In this document: piece after piece, positions 1 to 7,412 of the stretch
How the letters are laid out: the number at the start of each line of letters is the position of its first letter
Position numbering within the stretch: the stretch's first letter is position 1
NCBI GenBank assembly: GCA_014885115.2
Contig: WKLE02000424.1
Span: forward strand, 1 to 12,780
Direction: 5' to 3'
Source of the DNA: Asterionellopsis glacialis
Lineage: Eukaryota; Bacillariophyta; Plagiogrammaphyceae; Rhaphoneidales; Asterionellopsidaceae
DNA: 12,780 bases
Position numbers and translations under genes: made by a program
The notes under the pieces: generated by a model
The model's input: the letters and a program-made list of their open reading frames with translations, nothing else
The model's database searches: none
What the model was told of the DNA's origin: nothing

Positions 1-255
1 GATAAGTTACCAGGTACTCCTGGTGTAATGTCCGATGACCATCCCTTTTGATGTCTAAATGACTTTGTCGTTAGTTACAATCTATCTAGAGTCTTACTCG
101 ATAACTGGACAACGTCCCTACTCTCATCATGTTTTGAGCGGTTACCTGGTATTGTTACCCGCGCAGGTACTCTTACAAATCCTGATTTTGATTCTGATGA
201 CTCCTTTATGACTGAATCACTATTGAGAAAAAGACCACATAATTCTCCCGATTAA
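1..255 (+). CDS. Probable 3' end of a gene running in from the left; unrecognised product
   Basis: One reading frame runs from base 1 to a TAA at 253-255, broken only by a TGA at 49-51. The part after 91 reads as a plausible protein tail: an LDNW segment, then Ser/Leu-rich sequence, a TNPDFDSDD acidic stretch and a basic RKRPHNSPD end. The TGA may lie in a short intron. For example, GT at 14 to AG at 91 (78 nt) or GT at 23 to the same AG (69 nt) would both keep the frame in phase 1. Otherwise the TGA is a real stop and the rest is 3' UTR or a relic. I see no family signature. CpG content is ordinary here. Sure only that this is more open than expected by chance. Confidence 0.3.
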
Positions 256-351
256 TATTTTCATGTTGTTTGGAATAACTGCCTTCTTCGCCTTTAGTTG
301 TAGGCATGCGTGTTTCGCAACACCCAGCGCGGTCAGAGGCAACAACAGTCA

Positions 352-368
352 TATCTTGTATCTTCGGC
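352..368 (+). repeat. Direct repeat copy 1 (17 bp)
   Basis: TATCTTGTATCTTCGGC, identical to 467-483. It may be a duplicated regulatory site upstream of the gene at 572 or a relic of local duplication. Confidence 0.6.
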
Positions 369-466
369 TTTGTGAATGAGAAACTATCGCCTACTTTACA
401 ACTCCTTGCGTCATCATATATATGATAAAAGCAACTTTTTAAACCTCACGTCATCGTATCTTACAG

Positions 467-483
467 TATCTTGTATCTTCGGC
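467..483 (+). repeat. Direct repeat copy 2 (17 bp)
   Basis: Identical to 352-368. It ends about 90 bp before the ATG at 572, a position compatible with a promoter-proximal element. Confidence 0.6.
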
Positions 484-571
484 GGTTAATCTTGCGCTTT
501 TTTACAACGTATCATATCATCATCCGTACAATTTCGTCTTTGGACAACGACGATAATACAATAAAACAACA

Positions 572-1297
572 ATGTCTTTCCGAACAGGATGGGCAAATAG
601 CCGAACGGTTTTTTTTTCTCTACTGATATGCTGCACATGTCGTTATTCAGTTGCAATACAATTCTTTCGAGGAAGTAGCAGCCACCAAAGTGATGACGAT
701 CAAAGACCACCGAAAAAATGCTCCATGACAAGAGATTTCAAAATTGATATTATTCAGTCACAACCCGCGCCGTTGCTATCGACTAATGGTGACGATCGCA
801 CGAATAGCAAACCTGATGAAAATGGGAGATCCTGCAGCATGCAAGATACCATGAAAATCCAACAGTTACTTGAAGGAAATCTGTTGGAATTAGTTCCGAC
901 CATAATACCGGAAGATACCATGTGGTCTTTTGAAGATTTGTATTACGAATCAGAGGAGATTTTCGCACAGGAACATGATGACGATGAAACAAAACCAATG
1001 GATGACAATGTCGTTCGTGTCGCAAGACAATGGAAATTCTTGGGTATGGATGAAATTGAAACAGAAGAATGCTCACCAGTACCGTCGTCGTCGTCGAAAA
1101 CAGACTTTTTTTCCATAAGTACATCACAACAACGAAAAGCGCGAAGATTGCGAAGGACAGTGGAATTTTCTAGAGCTCCAACTGACTTTGAAAATCAAAT
1201 ATCGTACAACTTACTTGAAATGCTGATAGATGCGATTGATCCATCTCACTGTATGGCTGGTAATCACCTTTCAGTTGAGTTTTGGATGCTTTCGTGA
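572..1297 (+). CDS. Hypothetical protein, 241 aa, with N-terminal signal-like segment
   Basis: I do not recognise this protein. It starts at ATG 572 in an A-rich context. Residues about 12-31 are hydrophobic (VFFSLLICC then a Cys/Val/Ala segment) after a short basic start, so a signal peptide or signal anchor is likely. The following QFFRGSSS, with aromatic residues and then Ser and Arg, is reminiscent of diatom bipartite plastid targeting, but the classic ASAF motif is not clear. The middle is acidic (EHDDDETKPMDDN, about 134-146). A Ser run encoded by TCG repeats lies near 172-175, followed by a basic KARRLRR segment (189-195). The C-terminal 40 residues (FENQISYNLLEMLIDAID) could form an amphipathic helix. 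The gene converges on the transporter at 1602. A 72-nt GT-AG intron (1260-1331) is possible near the end and would swap the last 12 residues. Codon use and CpG density are normal for this block. Confidence 0.6.
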   Translation: MSFRTGWANSRTVFFSLLICCTCRYSVAIQFFRGSSSHQSDDDQRPPKKCSMTRDFKIDIIQSQPAPLLSTNGDDRTNSKPDENGRSCSMQDTMKIQQLLEGNLLELVPTIIPEDTMWSFEDLYYESEEIFAQEHDDDETKPMDDNVVRVARQWKFLGMDEIETEECSPVPSSSSKTDFFSISTSQQRKARRLRRTVEFSRAPTDFENQISYNLLEMLIDAIDPSHCMAGNHLSVEFWMLS

Positions 1298-1601
1298 TAG
1301 TAACATGAAAGTAATCAATACTTCACTACAGAAAGTATGATACAATTGTAAACTATAACCTTTTAAAAACTGATTTTGACAACACTACAAACATGAGATT
1401 ATTGTACAAACCCACACGAGCAATACGGTCAATTTCAGTCCTTTTGCCATACTTCAAACCATCCTGATACGCAACATTCTGTGTGGGCATAATTTTACAA
1501 GGAAAAAAGAAACTACTAAAGAATCCGAATGTCTAGACAGCGTCAAGATTTGGATTTCTCTTTAGAGAGAAAAAAATTCTGATCTTTGTATTCTCCTTAT
1601 T
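1298..1601. other. Convergent intergenic region, 304 bp
   Basis: This separates the stops of two converging genes, so it should hold both 3' UTRs. It contains GTCTAGAC (a perfect 8-bp palindrome near 1531) and a 7-bp hairpin, TTTCTCT 1555-1561 with AGAGAAA 1566-1572 and a 4-nt loop, about 30 bp beyond the transporter stop. No further gene is visible. Confidence 0.5.
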
Positions 1602-2939
1602 TTAGGCAAGGTTTAACACCTGCAGCGCCACTGTTGCGATTACAACGACAGGCAACATTGAAGTTGCATAGAGGGTAAATAAAAACTTAGCCATACGGGT
1701 AGCTTCGTCGCTCTTGTTAGCAACCTGCAACATGAGGACTGAATTTTGCGCTGGTGGCATGCAACTTGTTAACAGTAAAATAAACCATAGCATTGGTTCG
1801 ATGTTAGCCCGGTCCACCATTCCAATTTTCGCTGTAGCATTCAGTAATCCGAACATGAGAAGAGGAGACACAATAAATCTTGCCATTGAAACGCATAGCC
1901 ATCTAGACAAAGTTCTATTAGTAGATGTAGCCATAGGCGATTCTCTGGTGGTGCGGTCAAATTGACGACGTCGTCGTCGTCGTTGTTGTTGTTGTTGTTT
2001 TTTAAAGGAAGTGTTCATAGAATCGCCTCGCTTCTTTGCACCAAGAGCCAAGGAGGATGTTAAAACAAGTAATGCTAATGGATTTGCAGCCCGTCCTAAG
2101 TTCTGAACGCCATTGTATACTACTCCCAATGGAGCATTTGCCATTGGTGTAGCTGATGTTGCTGTTTTTGTACTTATGAATAAATGTTGTAGTGGAGATA
2201 TGGCAATGATCAATCCAATCACAACACCAATGACAGGTGGTGGAAATAACCGCTTTAAGCTTTTTAGTCTTTGTTGCACTTTAATTTTTTTCTGTTCGGC
2301 CTCTGTAAGAATTGAGTTGTTGACATTGATAGTACCATCATCTGTGTCACCGATTAAAACGTTGCGCCCAAACGACCAAAAGAATGGGGACCAACCAACC
2401 AAAAAAAGAGATATTTGAGCATAACTTTTAGCTATAAGCGTTGGATCTCCACTCTCACGAAATAATGCCTCTGCAAAAATAAGTGGAACAACTCCAGAAT
2501 TCCCCCATGAGCAGCAAACAGCTGCAGATCTATCAAAGGAAGTACTCCCATCATCGTTTTCCTCTTGAATGCCAAAGAGTGGCAACAAGATATACTTTGA
2601 TAACTGAAAAAGTATAAATGAATGTGCAATAGCCAAGAGAGGCACTGAAAGTGAAGTGATTGATAATCCGTAGGTAGCCACTGTCTTGAGGATAGAAGTT
2701 GTAAGGAACATTGGTAATAATATTGAAAAGGCAGTCTTACTAAGAGCACGGATAATATCTGGCGTCAACAAATTTTGTTGAACGCATGCTGCACCAATGC
2801 AACCTGCTACTCCCAATTCGGCCATTGCTTGTCCTGCAGCGCTAAATGCAGCTGCACTTTTCTTTCCGTTGATGACCATATTCAATGCAGGTGACAAGGA
2901 AGATTTGATCCCCGATAAAACAGTTGTTGACGACGCCAT
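1602..2939 (-). CDS. Auxin efflux carrier / PIN-LIKES (PILS) family membrane transporter, 445 aa
   Basis: This is a multi-pass membrane protein of the auxin efflux carrier (Mem_trans) superfamily, whose plant PIN and PILS members move auxin or related organic anions across the plasma or ER membrane. The substrate in this organism is unknown. The first ATG is at 2939; the frame is open six codons further upstream but only with a TTG. About four hydrophobic segments fill residues 40-190, including a conserved-looking WGNSGVVPLIFAEALF (145-160, compare GNxGNLPL in PILS). A charged cytosolic loop follows (about 192-232), then PPPVIGVVIGLIIAISPL (233-250) and LGRAANPLALLVLTSSLALG (281-300), both typical of the family. 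A second hydrophilic loop holds a Gln5-Arg6 tract (315-325), and the last segments carry CMPPAQNSVLMLQ (393-405), matching the family's PPAxN motif. The gene is intronless as read and ends in TAA. Family is secure, subfamily (PILS rather than PIN or bacterial AEC) likely. Confidence 0.85.
   Translation of the reverse strand: MASSTTVLSGIKSSLSPALNMVINGKKSAAAFSAAGQAMAELGVAGCIGAACVQQNLLTPDIIRALSKTAFSILLPMFLTTSILKTVATYGLSITSLSVPLLAIAHSFILFQLSKYILLPLFGIQEENDDGSTSFDRSAAVCCSWGNSGVVPLIFAEALFRESGDPTLIAKSYAQISLFLVGWSPFFWSFGRNVLIGDTDDGTINVNNSILTEAEQKKIKVQQRLKSLKRLFPPPVIGVVIGLIIAISPLQHLFISTKTATSATPMANAPLGVVYNGVQNLGRAANPLALLVLTSSLALGAKKRGDSMNTSFKKQQQQQRRRRRRQFDRTTRESPMATSTNRTLSRWLCVSMARFIVSPLLMFGLLNATAKIGMVDRANIEPMLWFILLLTSCMPPAQNSVLMLQVANKSDEATRMAKFLFTLYATSMLPVVVIATVALQVLNLA
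1963..1999 (-). repeat. In-frame trinucleotide repeat encoding Gln and Arg runs
   Basis: On the plus strand this is GAC/GTC repeats followed by GTT repeats (GTCGTCGTCGTCGTTGTTGTTGTTG). In the transporter frame it encodes the QQQQQ-RRRRRR tract in the second hydrophilic loop. CGN repeats code Arg and CAA repeats code Gln. Such a microsatellite should vary in length between strains without breaking the frame. Confidence 0.8.
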
Positions 2940-3492
2940 GATTCTTAAATTTTTCAACTCCGACTTTGTCTTGATACCCCTTGACTTTTGGGAGCTAAGT
3001 AATACAAAGTAAGGAGGACGAGCTTAGAGACAATGTGTAAGAATCTCGAATCATCAGCTGGTTACTTTTGGGTTCTAAAGCATTCGCAGGAGATACATGG
3101 ATATGTCATCTTCTCTTACATCTTGCTGACGAGAAACGTGCATGTTATCATGACAAAATTTCTTTCCTCCTTTTTTCGCCTGTCACAGATGAAGTGCTTG
3201 GACCAAAACGTCATTCGCGCCTGCCTGTCACCATCCATCTACAAAAATTTTAATATAAATTGGTTGTCAACCTAAACCCTATTGTAGATAAGAGATAGAC
3301 TATTTGTTTGCGTTGTCCGCTTGGCGGCTTTTTATCGGACATTTGCGTTGGATGTCAATCGTCAAATGCCATCATCGGTAGACTCATAACCCATAATAGT
3401 CCTACAGAACAAACGACAAGCCTTTGTTTTATCGTTCGGAAGTATTGTGGTCTCCATCTGTTCTGTGGTTCAAGTCAAAGGTCGACGATCGG
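2940..3492. promoter_or_regulatory. Divergent intergenic region between the transporter and the methyltransferase gene
   Basis: The two flanking genes point away from each other, so both promoters should lie in these 553 bp. Two overlapping open frames of 60-80 codons occur (3033-3275 with an ATG, 3068-3253 without one). Neither resembles a known domain, and they are most likely fortuitous or a short relic. An in-frame TAG at 3397-3399 precedes the methyltransferase ATG, which excludes a much longer N-terminus on the same exon. I see no clear TATA box. Confidence 0.5.
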
Positions 3493-4832
3493 ATGAGTGG
3501 CAGTTTGGAAAATGATAAACACGTAGTAGAAGCAGTTTCCGACTTGTTCAAAAAAGCTTCATTTCAAGATTGGTGGAATGGAGTGAAAATAGATGAAGGG
3601 GGGGGTTCTCTCAGGCGGCTTCCGCTGGTGGATGTGAGGTCGACAGAGAATTATAATGCTCGAAGGATTGCTTCAAATACTCCTGATACGAGTGATGCTA
3701 ATGCCACAGCTAGTAATGCTGTAGAATATGATTCTGTAGTTGTGCATTTACCATTTGAAACATTACTGAGTGGAGAAAGATCTTGTGAACTCCCACCTCG
3801 TCATGTTCAATTTGCAGTCCTTACAGATGATCAAGATGTACCACGGGATAGCCTTGAAGAATTTTTTGGTGCAACAGTTTCCAAGGCTACACAACAGTCT
3901 AGAAAACCTTGGCGTGTTGTACAACTTTTAGATGCAAGCAATGACTTATGGCTGAGTGCGAAAAAGTCTGGAATTTTAGAAGAAGGCACACAACAATATA
4001 GTGACAATGACACAGACAATAGCGGCAACAGCGTTTTTGTTCCTTTTACACGACTTTGGCAACCTGATCCTCTGATACAGAATATACTTTTACCACTCTT
4101 GAGAGATTCATTGAAGCAATTTCCGCGTAATCACAAGCGAAAACGATGTGAGGAGAGTGATACTAACATAAGCTGTCACGAGATATGGGATTTGGGAAGT
4201 GGTGCAGGGAGAGATGTTTGTTTCCTAGCAGAAGAGTTGAAAAGATGTTCACTCTCAACTCCCACTGGGGGACTAAGTAATTTTTGTGGGAACATCAAGA
4301 TTGTTGGTGTCGACAACCACAAAGCTAGCGCAAAGAGATGCGTTCCCTTTTGGAAGCATAGGCAGGTAGATGACATAACGGAAGCTTTGTACATGAATCT
4401 CAACAAAATTGATCTAGTGAGAAACGAGATCCAAGAGAGGCTTAGTGCTAGCAGCAATATCGTTTGCTATTATGCTGTACGATTTTGGAATAGAAAGTTA
4501 GTAAATGCTGTTGCTAATGAAGAAAATGTTCAACAAGGCACGCTGTTTGCTATGAGTCACTTCTGTAAACCCCACAAAGATGCTCCTTGGAATTTTGATC
4601 ATCCCAAGGTAGGTCATATCATCATTTAGGTTTGTATTGTCATCCTTATTTCATACTCTAATAAGTGGTTTCTTGACAAATCCAAATCAAATAGGAAAAA
4701 AATGTTCTTGACAGGAAAGAACTCCAACAAATCTTTGAGAGTACGGGTAAGTGGAAAATACTGCATGACGAAATTGCTCCTGATGGAGATCATGGACGGA
4801 CACTGATTCAGTTTGTAGCAAAGCGCATATAG
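3493..4832 (+). CDS. Rhodanese-like domain fused to SAM-dependent methyltransferase; two exons (3493-4608, 4695-4832), 417 aa
   Basis: The first ATG after the in-frame stop at 3397 is at 3493. Residues about 40-170 resemble a rhodanese fold: LPLVDVRS (44-50), HLPFETLL, then ELPPRHVQFAVLTDDQDV. The usual catalytic Cys of the C-x4-R loop is absent at the end of the FAVL strand (107-116), so sulfur transfer is unlikely. Residues about 228-417 form a Rossmann methyltransferase: motif I IWDLGSGAGRD (D233 to D241), the acidic ribose-binding residue in IVGVD (D274), and the motif IV-like strand NIVCYYAVRFW (322-332). The reading frame hits a TAG at 4627-4629, but removing the 4609-4694 intron continues it as EKNVLDRKELQQIFESTG to a TAG at 4830-4832. 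This supplies the last strands, with DGDHGRTLIQFVAKRI as the C-terminus. No signal peptide is visible, so it is probably cytosolic. Substrate unknown; the tandem rhodanese-methyltransferase architecture is, as far as I know, present in other eukaryotes. Confidence 0.78.
4609..4694 (+). other. Spliceosomal intron, 86 nt, phase 0
   Basis: The donor is AAG|GTAGGT at 4609 and the acceptor is CAAATAG| at 4694. It contains the in-frame TAG at 4627. Removing it joins HPK to EKNVLDRK and restores a methyltransferase-like C-terminus. The nearer AG at 4713-4714 would put the C-terminal frame out of phase, which is why 4694 was chosen. The length suits short algal introns. Confidence 0.75.
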
Positions 4833-4993
4833 AGAAAATGGTGCATAGATATTCTGCAACGGAAGTGTATGCTCTGTAAAAAGTATTTTAGAAGGGACTC
4901 TCCTATATACGTACAGGGATGCTTCAGCACGATTATTAGTCAGTATACCTTTTCGTTTCCTTTTCCACAAATTTTATTGCGTACTGCACCACT
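4833..4993. other. Convergent intergenic region with minus-strand poly(A)-like signal
   Basis: This lies between the methyltransferase stop and the stop of the minus-strand exon. On the minus strand an AATAAA (plus-strand 4973-4978) starts about 16 bases after the TAA at 4994-4996, a good position for a polyadenylation signal. CpGs are still frequent here (five by hand count in about 150 bp). Confidence 0.45.
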
Positions 4994-5227
4994 TTAGCCG
5001 AACGCTTCAATTCCGAACATTGTGTGACAGACTGCTTTGTGTTTATCTGACATAGACCGTTGAGATCTAGAGTGTCCTTTCACACCACTTGTGGTCAAGT
5101 CCAAAGAATCCGCTGAGGAGACAAATGTAGTTGAAAGCTGATCAGCTTTTGTAAATGCTCCCCAGGATTGATACAGTTCGCTGGCTCTGGAGAAATACTT
5201 TGTGGTGCATCTACCCATTGCCTTGGC
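4994..5227 (-). CDS. 3'-terminal exon or remnant of an unrecognised minus-strand gene
   Basis: The frame is open from a possible splice acceptor (minus-strand CTTATAG| just upstream of 5227) to a TAA at 4994-4996, followed by AATAAA. If it starts at its own ATG (5218), the product is 74 aa. The peptide is Ser/Thr-rich with no recognisable domain: RASELYQSWGAFTKAD near the start, LTTSGVKGHSRSQRSMSDKH in the middle and FGIEAFG at the end. Several CpGs lie in this exon, the last being at 5179, so it belongs to the ordinary gene block rather than to the CpG-poor block that begins within it. Any upstream exons would lie in the CpG-depleted region, where I find none intact. It may be the last exon of a gene with a very long, transposon-filled intron, or the tail of a gene cut by insertion. 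Confidence 0.35.
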   Translation of the reverse strand, partial: AKAMGRCTTKYFSRASELYQSWGAFTKADQLSTTFVSSADSLDLTTSGVKGHSRSQRSMSDKHKAVCHTMFGIEAFG

Positions 5228-5475
5228 CTATAAGAATATTTTCCAAACAAATTCTGTCCTCCAAAATGTGGTAATGGCAGAATGTAAACTTTCAATACTT
5301 TTGAAAAGGTAAAAACTACTACTACACTAGGCCAGAAAATTGTGTTCACAGTCTGCTTTTGAGAAGCATATCTATTCAAATGTTTCAAACATTTTATCCT
5401 TGATTTGTCCCATGATTTTTTGGGGGTGATTCCAATCATTTTTCCACCAAATTTTAACAGTGTAGTCCGTAACAC
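5095..5475 (-). pseudogene. Overlapping minus-strand open frame, unidentified
   Basis: An open frame of about 126 codons starts only at a GTG (5475) and ends in TGA at 5095. It overlaps the exon at 4994-5227 in another frame, so the part below 5227 is probably a shadow. The upper part (FGGKMIGITPKKSWDKSRIKC then LNRYASQKQ) has a protein-like composition with Trp and charged residues, but I do not recognise it. It contains almost no CpG. It could continue, in shifted frames, the minus-strand relics seen up to 6469. Confidence 0.2.
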
Positions 5476-5520
5476 ATTACTGCTACCCTAATTTTTGCAA
5501 ACTGATTCAAAATAACATGG

Positions 5521-6058
5521 CTCAATCAAGCTTATTCAATAGACATCTTTCCTTACCCAACTAAATTACCTATAACAACCAAAAAGCATAATTAATCACA
5601 CCATTGAACATCATGGTTACCATTTGTTGCACTAAGAGAACTTTTATTTGTAATATTCAAAATATTCACCTCTTGATACCAGAACAACAGTATTCAATTG
5701 ATAACAAGAATCCTGTTGTTGTCAAGGGTCATATCTACTCAATTTTTAATTTTCACCTAATATTAATAAACACAACAGTTACCTTCTTCAATCATGCAGG
5801 CCACTGGTAAGTCCTCATCACTGCAGGTGGTATCATTGTCAATAATACTCACTTATTCACTATTAGTACTACTAATGTTATACCATTATTGTTGTTATGG
5901 TGGCTCCTACTATTGGTTCTTCTCTAATACAAAACTTCTGCTGGGGACTATTTTCCTTACCATTGTCTTCCTCATTATAATAATTATCAATAAACTATTC
6001 AGGGATACCAAAATTGGGTACTACTTTATTTTGCTCTTGCTGACACAGTGTCTTCTTC
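5521..6058 (-). pseudogene. Possible minus-strand coding relic in shifting frames
   Basis: The plus strand here is T-rich, and its longest frame (5794-6168) is almost wholly hydrophobic, as expected for the shadow of a charged protein. On the minus strand, short stretches look protein-like in different frames: NKVVPNFGIPE and NNYYNEE-type acidic sequence around 5890-6050, SDEDLPVACMIEEGNC around 5765-5820, and HDVQWCD-type sequence below 5640. Stops and frame changes separate them. No family is recognisable, and the case rests on composition alone. Confidence 0.18.
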
Positions 6059-6469
6059 TCATGGATCATGCGTCACCTGCATATTATCTGCTAACTTTTC
6101 ATGTAACTTCTCTTCTAAAATGCTTGTCATCTTTACCTTTCTGTCCTTTTGAATTTCTTCCAGTATGATATTGTTGAATCTTTCTACACTCTCTCTTGAT
6201 TCCATTCTGAGAATCTTTGGGGGCAGTATTATTTGCACTGGCTGGTCATTCCACACTGGTAGTGGTCTGCGGCTGCATGCTGCATGCACATCACACTTCT
6301 TGGTCCAAATATTTCCAGTGCACAATGCTAGTATGCAGTCAGGAAAGTATTTTGGTTGTTGGCAAAGTAGTAGTCTTAACCTGCAGGTCTCATTTAGGAA
6401 ATAATAATGTCTAGAGATCCAATTTAATTTTATAGCTCTGAATAGCATGTATTTCAGGACTTCTTTCAA
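6059..6469 (-). pseudogene. Minus-strand open frame of about 136 codons, unidentified relic
   Basis: The frame has no ATG at its upstream end (only TTG at 6469). The second half looks like real protein: KKCDVHAACSRRPLPVWND, then a Pro/Ile-rich strand-like segment (QIILPPKILRM), and then a charged helical stretch (ERFNNIILEEIQKDRKVKM and SILEEKLHEKLADNM). The terminating TGA follows THDP, and the frame continues as EEDTVSARAK, so the stop could be a CGA Arg codon changed to TGA. An alternative is a splice donor, CAG|GTGACG, just before the stop. I recognise no family. Confidence 0.22.
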
Positions 6470-6740
6470 AATAGTATTTTATTCATCAACTATTGGTGCT
6501 TACTCTTATATAATTTTCAGCAGCTCTAATTTTGTGATATAATTTTTCAGAAATAAGTCCAACTGTTTGAAATTAGAAATACTTGCTGATTTGTTGAATC
6601 CTGATCAGATTTTTTTGTGGATCTGACCCAAAAACATTTTGAGTTTGCCAAACTAATTTTTTTAATATAAATTTTTAAATTCTTGGTGCGCATAAAAACA
6701 ATTTGTACAGTTGTTGCATACTACTACTGGTTAGTTTATA
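6470..6740. other. AT-rich stretch, nothing identified
   Basis: T-rich plus strand with no open frame of note. It separates the minus-strand relic below from the plus-strand transposase-like relic above. One CpG, near 6689. Confidence 0.4.
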
Positions 6741-7412
6741 ATGATTGGTTTTACAGTATTAGCTCTACACAAAAATGTTGTCACAGAAGTGGTTCAACTA
6801 CCTGTATTCTTCTTATCTCAGGTGCTAACATCCTTATTTGACTGTATGGTCATGACACAACTAGTATTGTACTATTAGTCCTGCATACTCAGGAAGTACT
6901 ACAAAGAAGATCCTGTTAAAATGGACTTATACTAAGATAACAACTGTAATGAAACAGCAGTGCTCCTCATGGGCAGCAAAGATATGTTGACATGATAGAG
7001 TGCCTGAATGGTGGGTAGAAATGTTCATGCCTATGGGCAAAAATGTATGCAACATGACTGTTCATCATAGTTGGCCTTTTTAAGCCTTTTTAACAAGAAA
7101 CACAAAAAAGACACAGGATCAAACAATGTGCAGCTGCTGACACTGAAAAGGAGAGTTTTAGAAAAATACCAGTGCATTACAGCAAGAAAAAGATTAACTT
7201 CTTATTTAAGGCAAAATAAGTCTGGTCAAATGGATCAATTCTTAGCTGATGAATATATTAAAGAGAACTGACATATAAGTCCTAATATATCAGTCCCCTT
7301 GCTACAGGACAGCAAAGAACCTAACCACAAGAAGTTTTCTCATAAAACAACAAAAAAGAGCATTTTGGATACTCTTCCAACAACCTGACTGAGCTCAATG
7401 TGGCAAAATTAA
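6741..7412 (+). pseudogene. Broken transposase-like relic, piggyBac type suspected
   Basis: One plus-strand frame carries most of the signal, with a detour into another frame in the middle. Segment one (6741-6878) has VVTEVVQLPV followed by LTSLF, loosely like the VVLxLVxxLP ... FDNFFTS region of piggyBac (DDE_Tnp_1_7) transposases. Next (6879-6992) come KEDPVKMDLY and DNNCNETAVLLMGSKDM, placed where the family has a K(x)DN ... V ... SN segment. A +1 frame (about 6991-7083) then reads HDRVPEWWVEMF ... NVCNMTVHHSW, close to the GVDxxDR ... KWWxxxF ... NAW signature. Finally the first frame returns (7071-7271) with QLLTLKRRVLEKY, like the family's LLxFRRxVAxxYL. Stops at 6876, 6933, 6993, 6996, 7068 and 7269, plus two frameshifts, show it is dead. 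The upstream DDE core and N-terminus were not found. The family call rests on several short matches in the right order. Confidence 0.35.

Larger units (their letters stand above)
256..571 (+). promoter_or_regulatory. Upstream region of the 241-aa gene with a repeated 17-bp element
   Basis: No gene is visible here. The stretch lies directly upstream of the ATG at 572. A 17-bp sequence, TATCTTGTATCTTCGGC, occurs at 352-368 and again at 467-483, 115 bp apart and identical. Related GTCATC(A/G)TAT words occur near 410, 450 and 510, and a TATA-like ATATATATGA lies near 416-425. The stretch just before the ATG is A-rich (AATACAATAAAACAACA), a common eukaryotic start context. A promoter role for the repeats is inference. 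Confidence 0.35.

Noticed and set aside
1..24. ACCAGG-TACT-CCTGGT inverted repeat at the left edge
   Set aside because: A 6-bp stem is expected by chance and it lies in a probable coding or intronic stretch.
783..1127. Minus-strand 114-codon frame opposite the 241-aa gene
   Set aside because: It lies wholly inside a better-supported plus-strand frame with a good ATG, and has the Phe/Leu/His-rich look of an antisense shadow.
3033..3275. 80-codon ATG frame in the divergent intergenic region
   Set aside because: No domain, overlapped by another open frame of similar length, and placed where two promoters should be. It may be a chance frame.
5794..6168. 124-codon plus-strand frame rich in Leu/Ile/Tyr, resembling a membrane protein
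   Set aside because: The uniform hydrophobicity is what the complement of a Lys/Glu/Asn-rich minus-strand frame gives. Its ATG context is unremarkable and there is no family signature.
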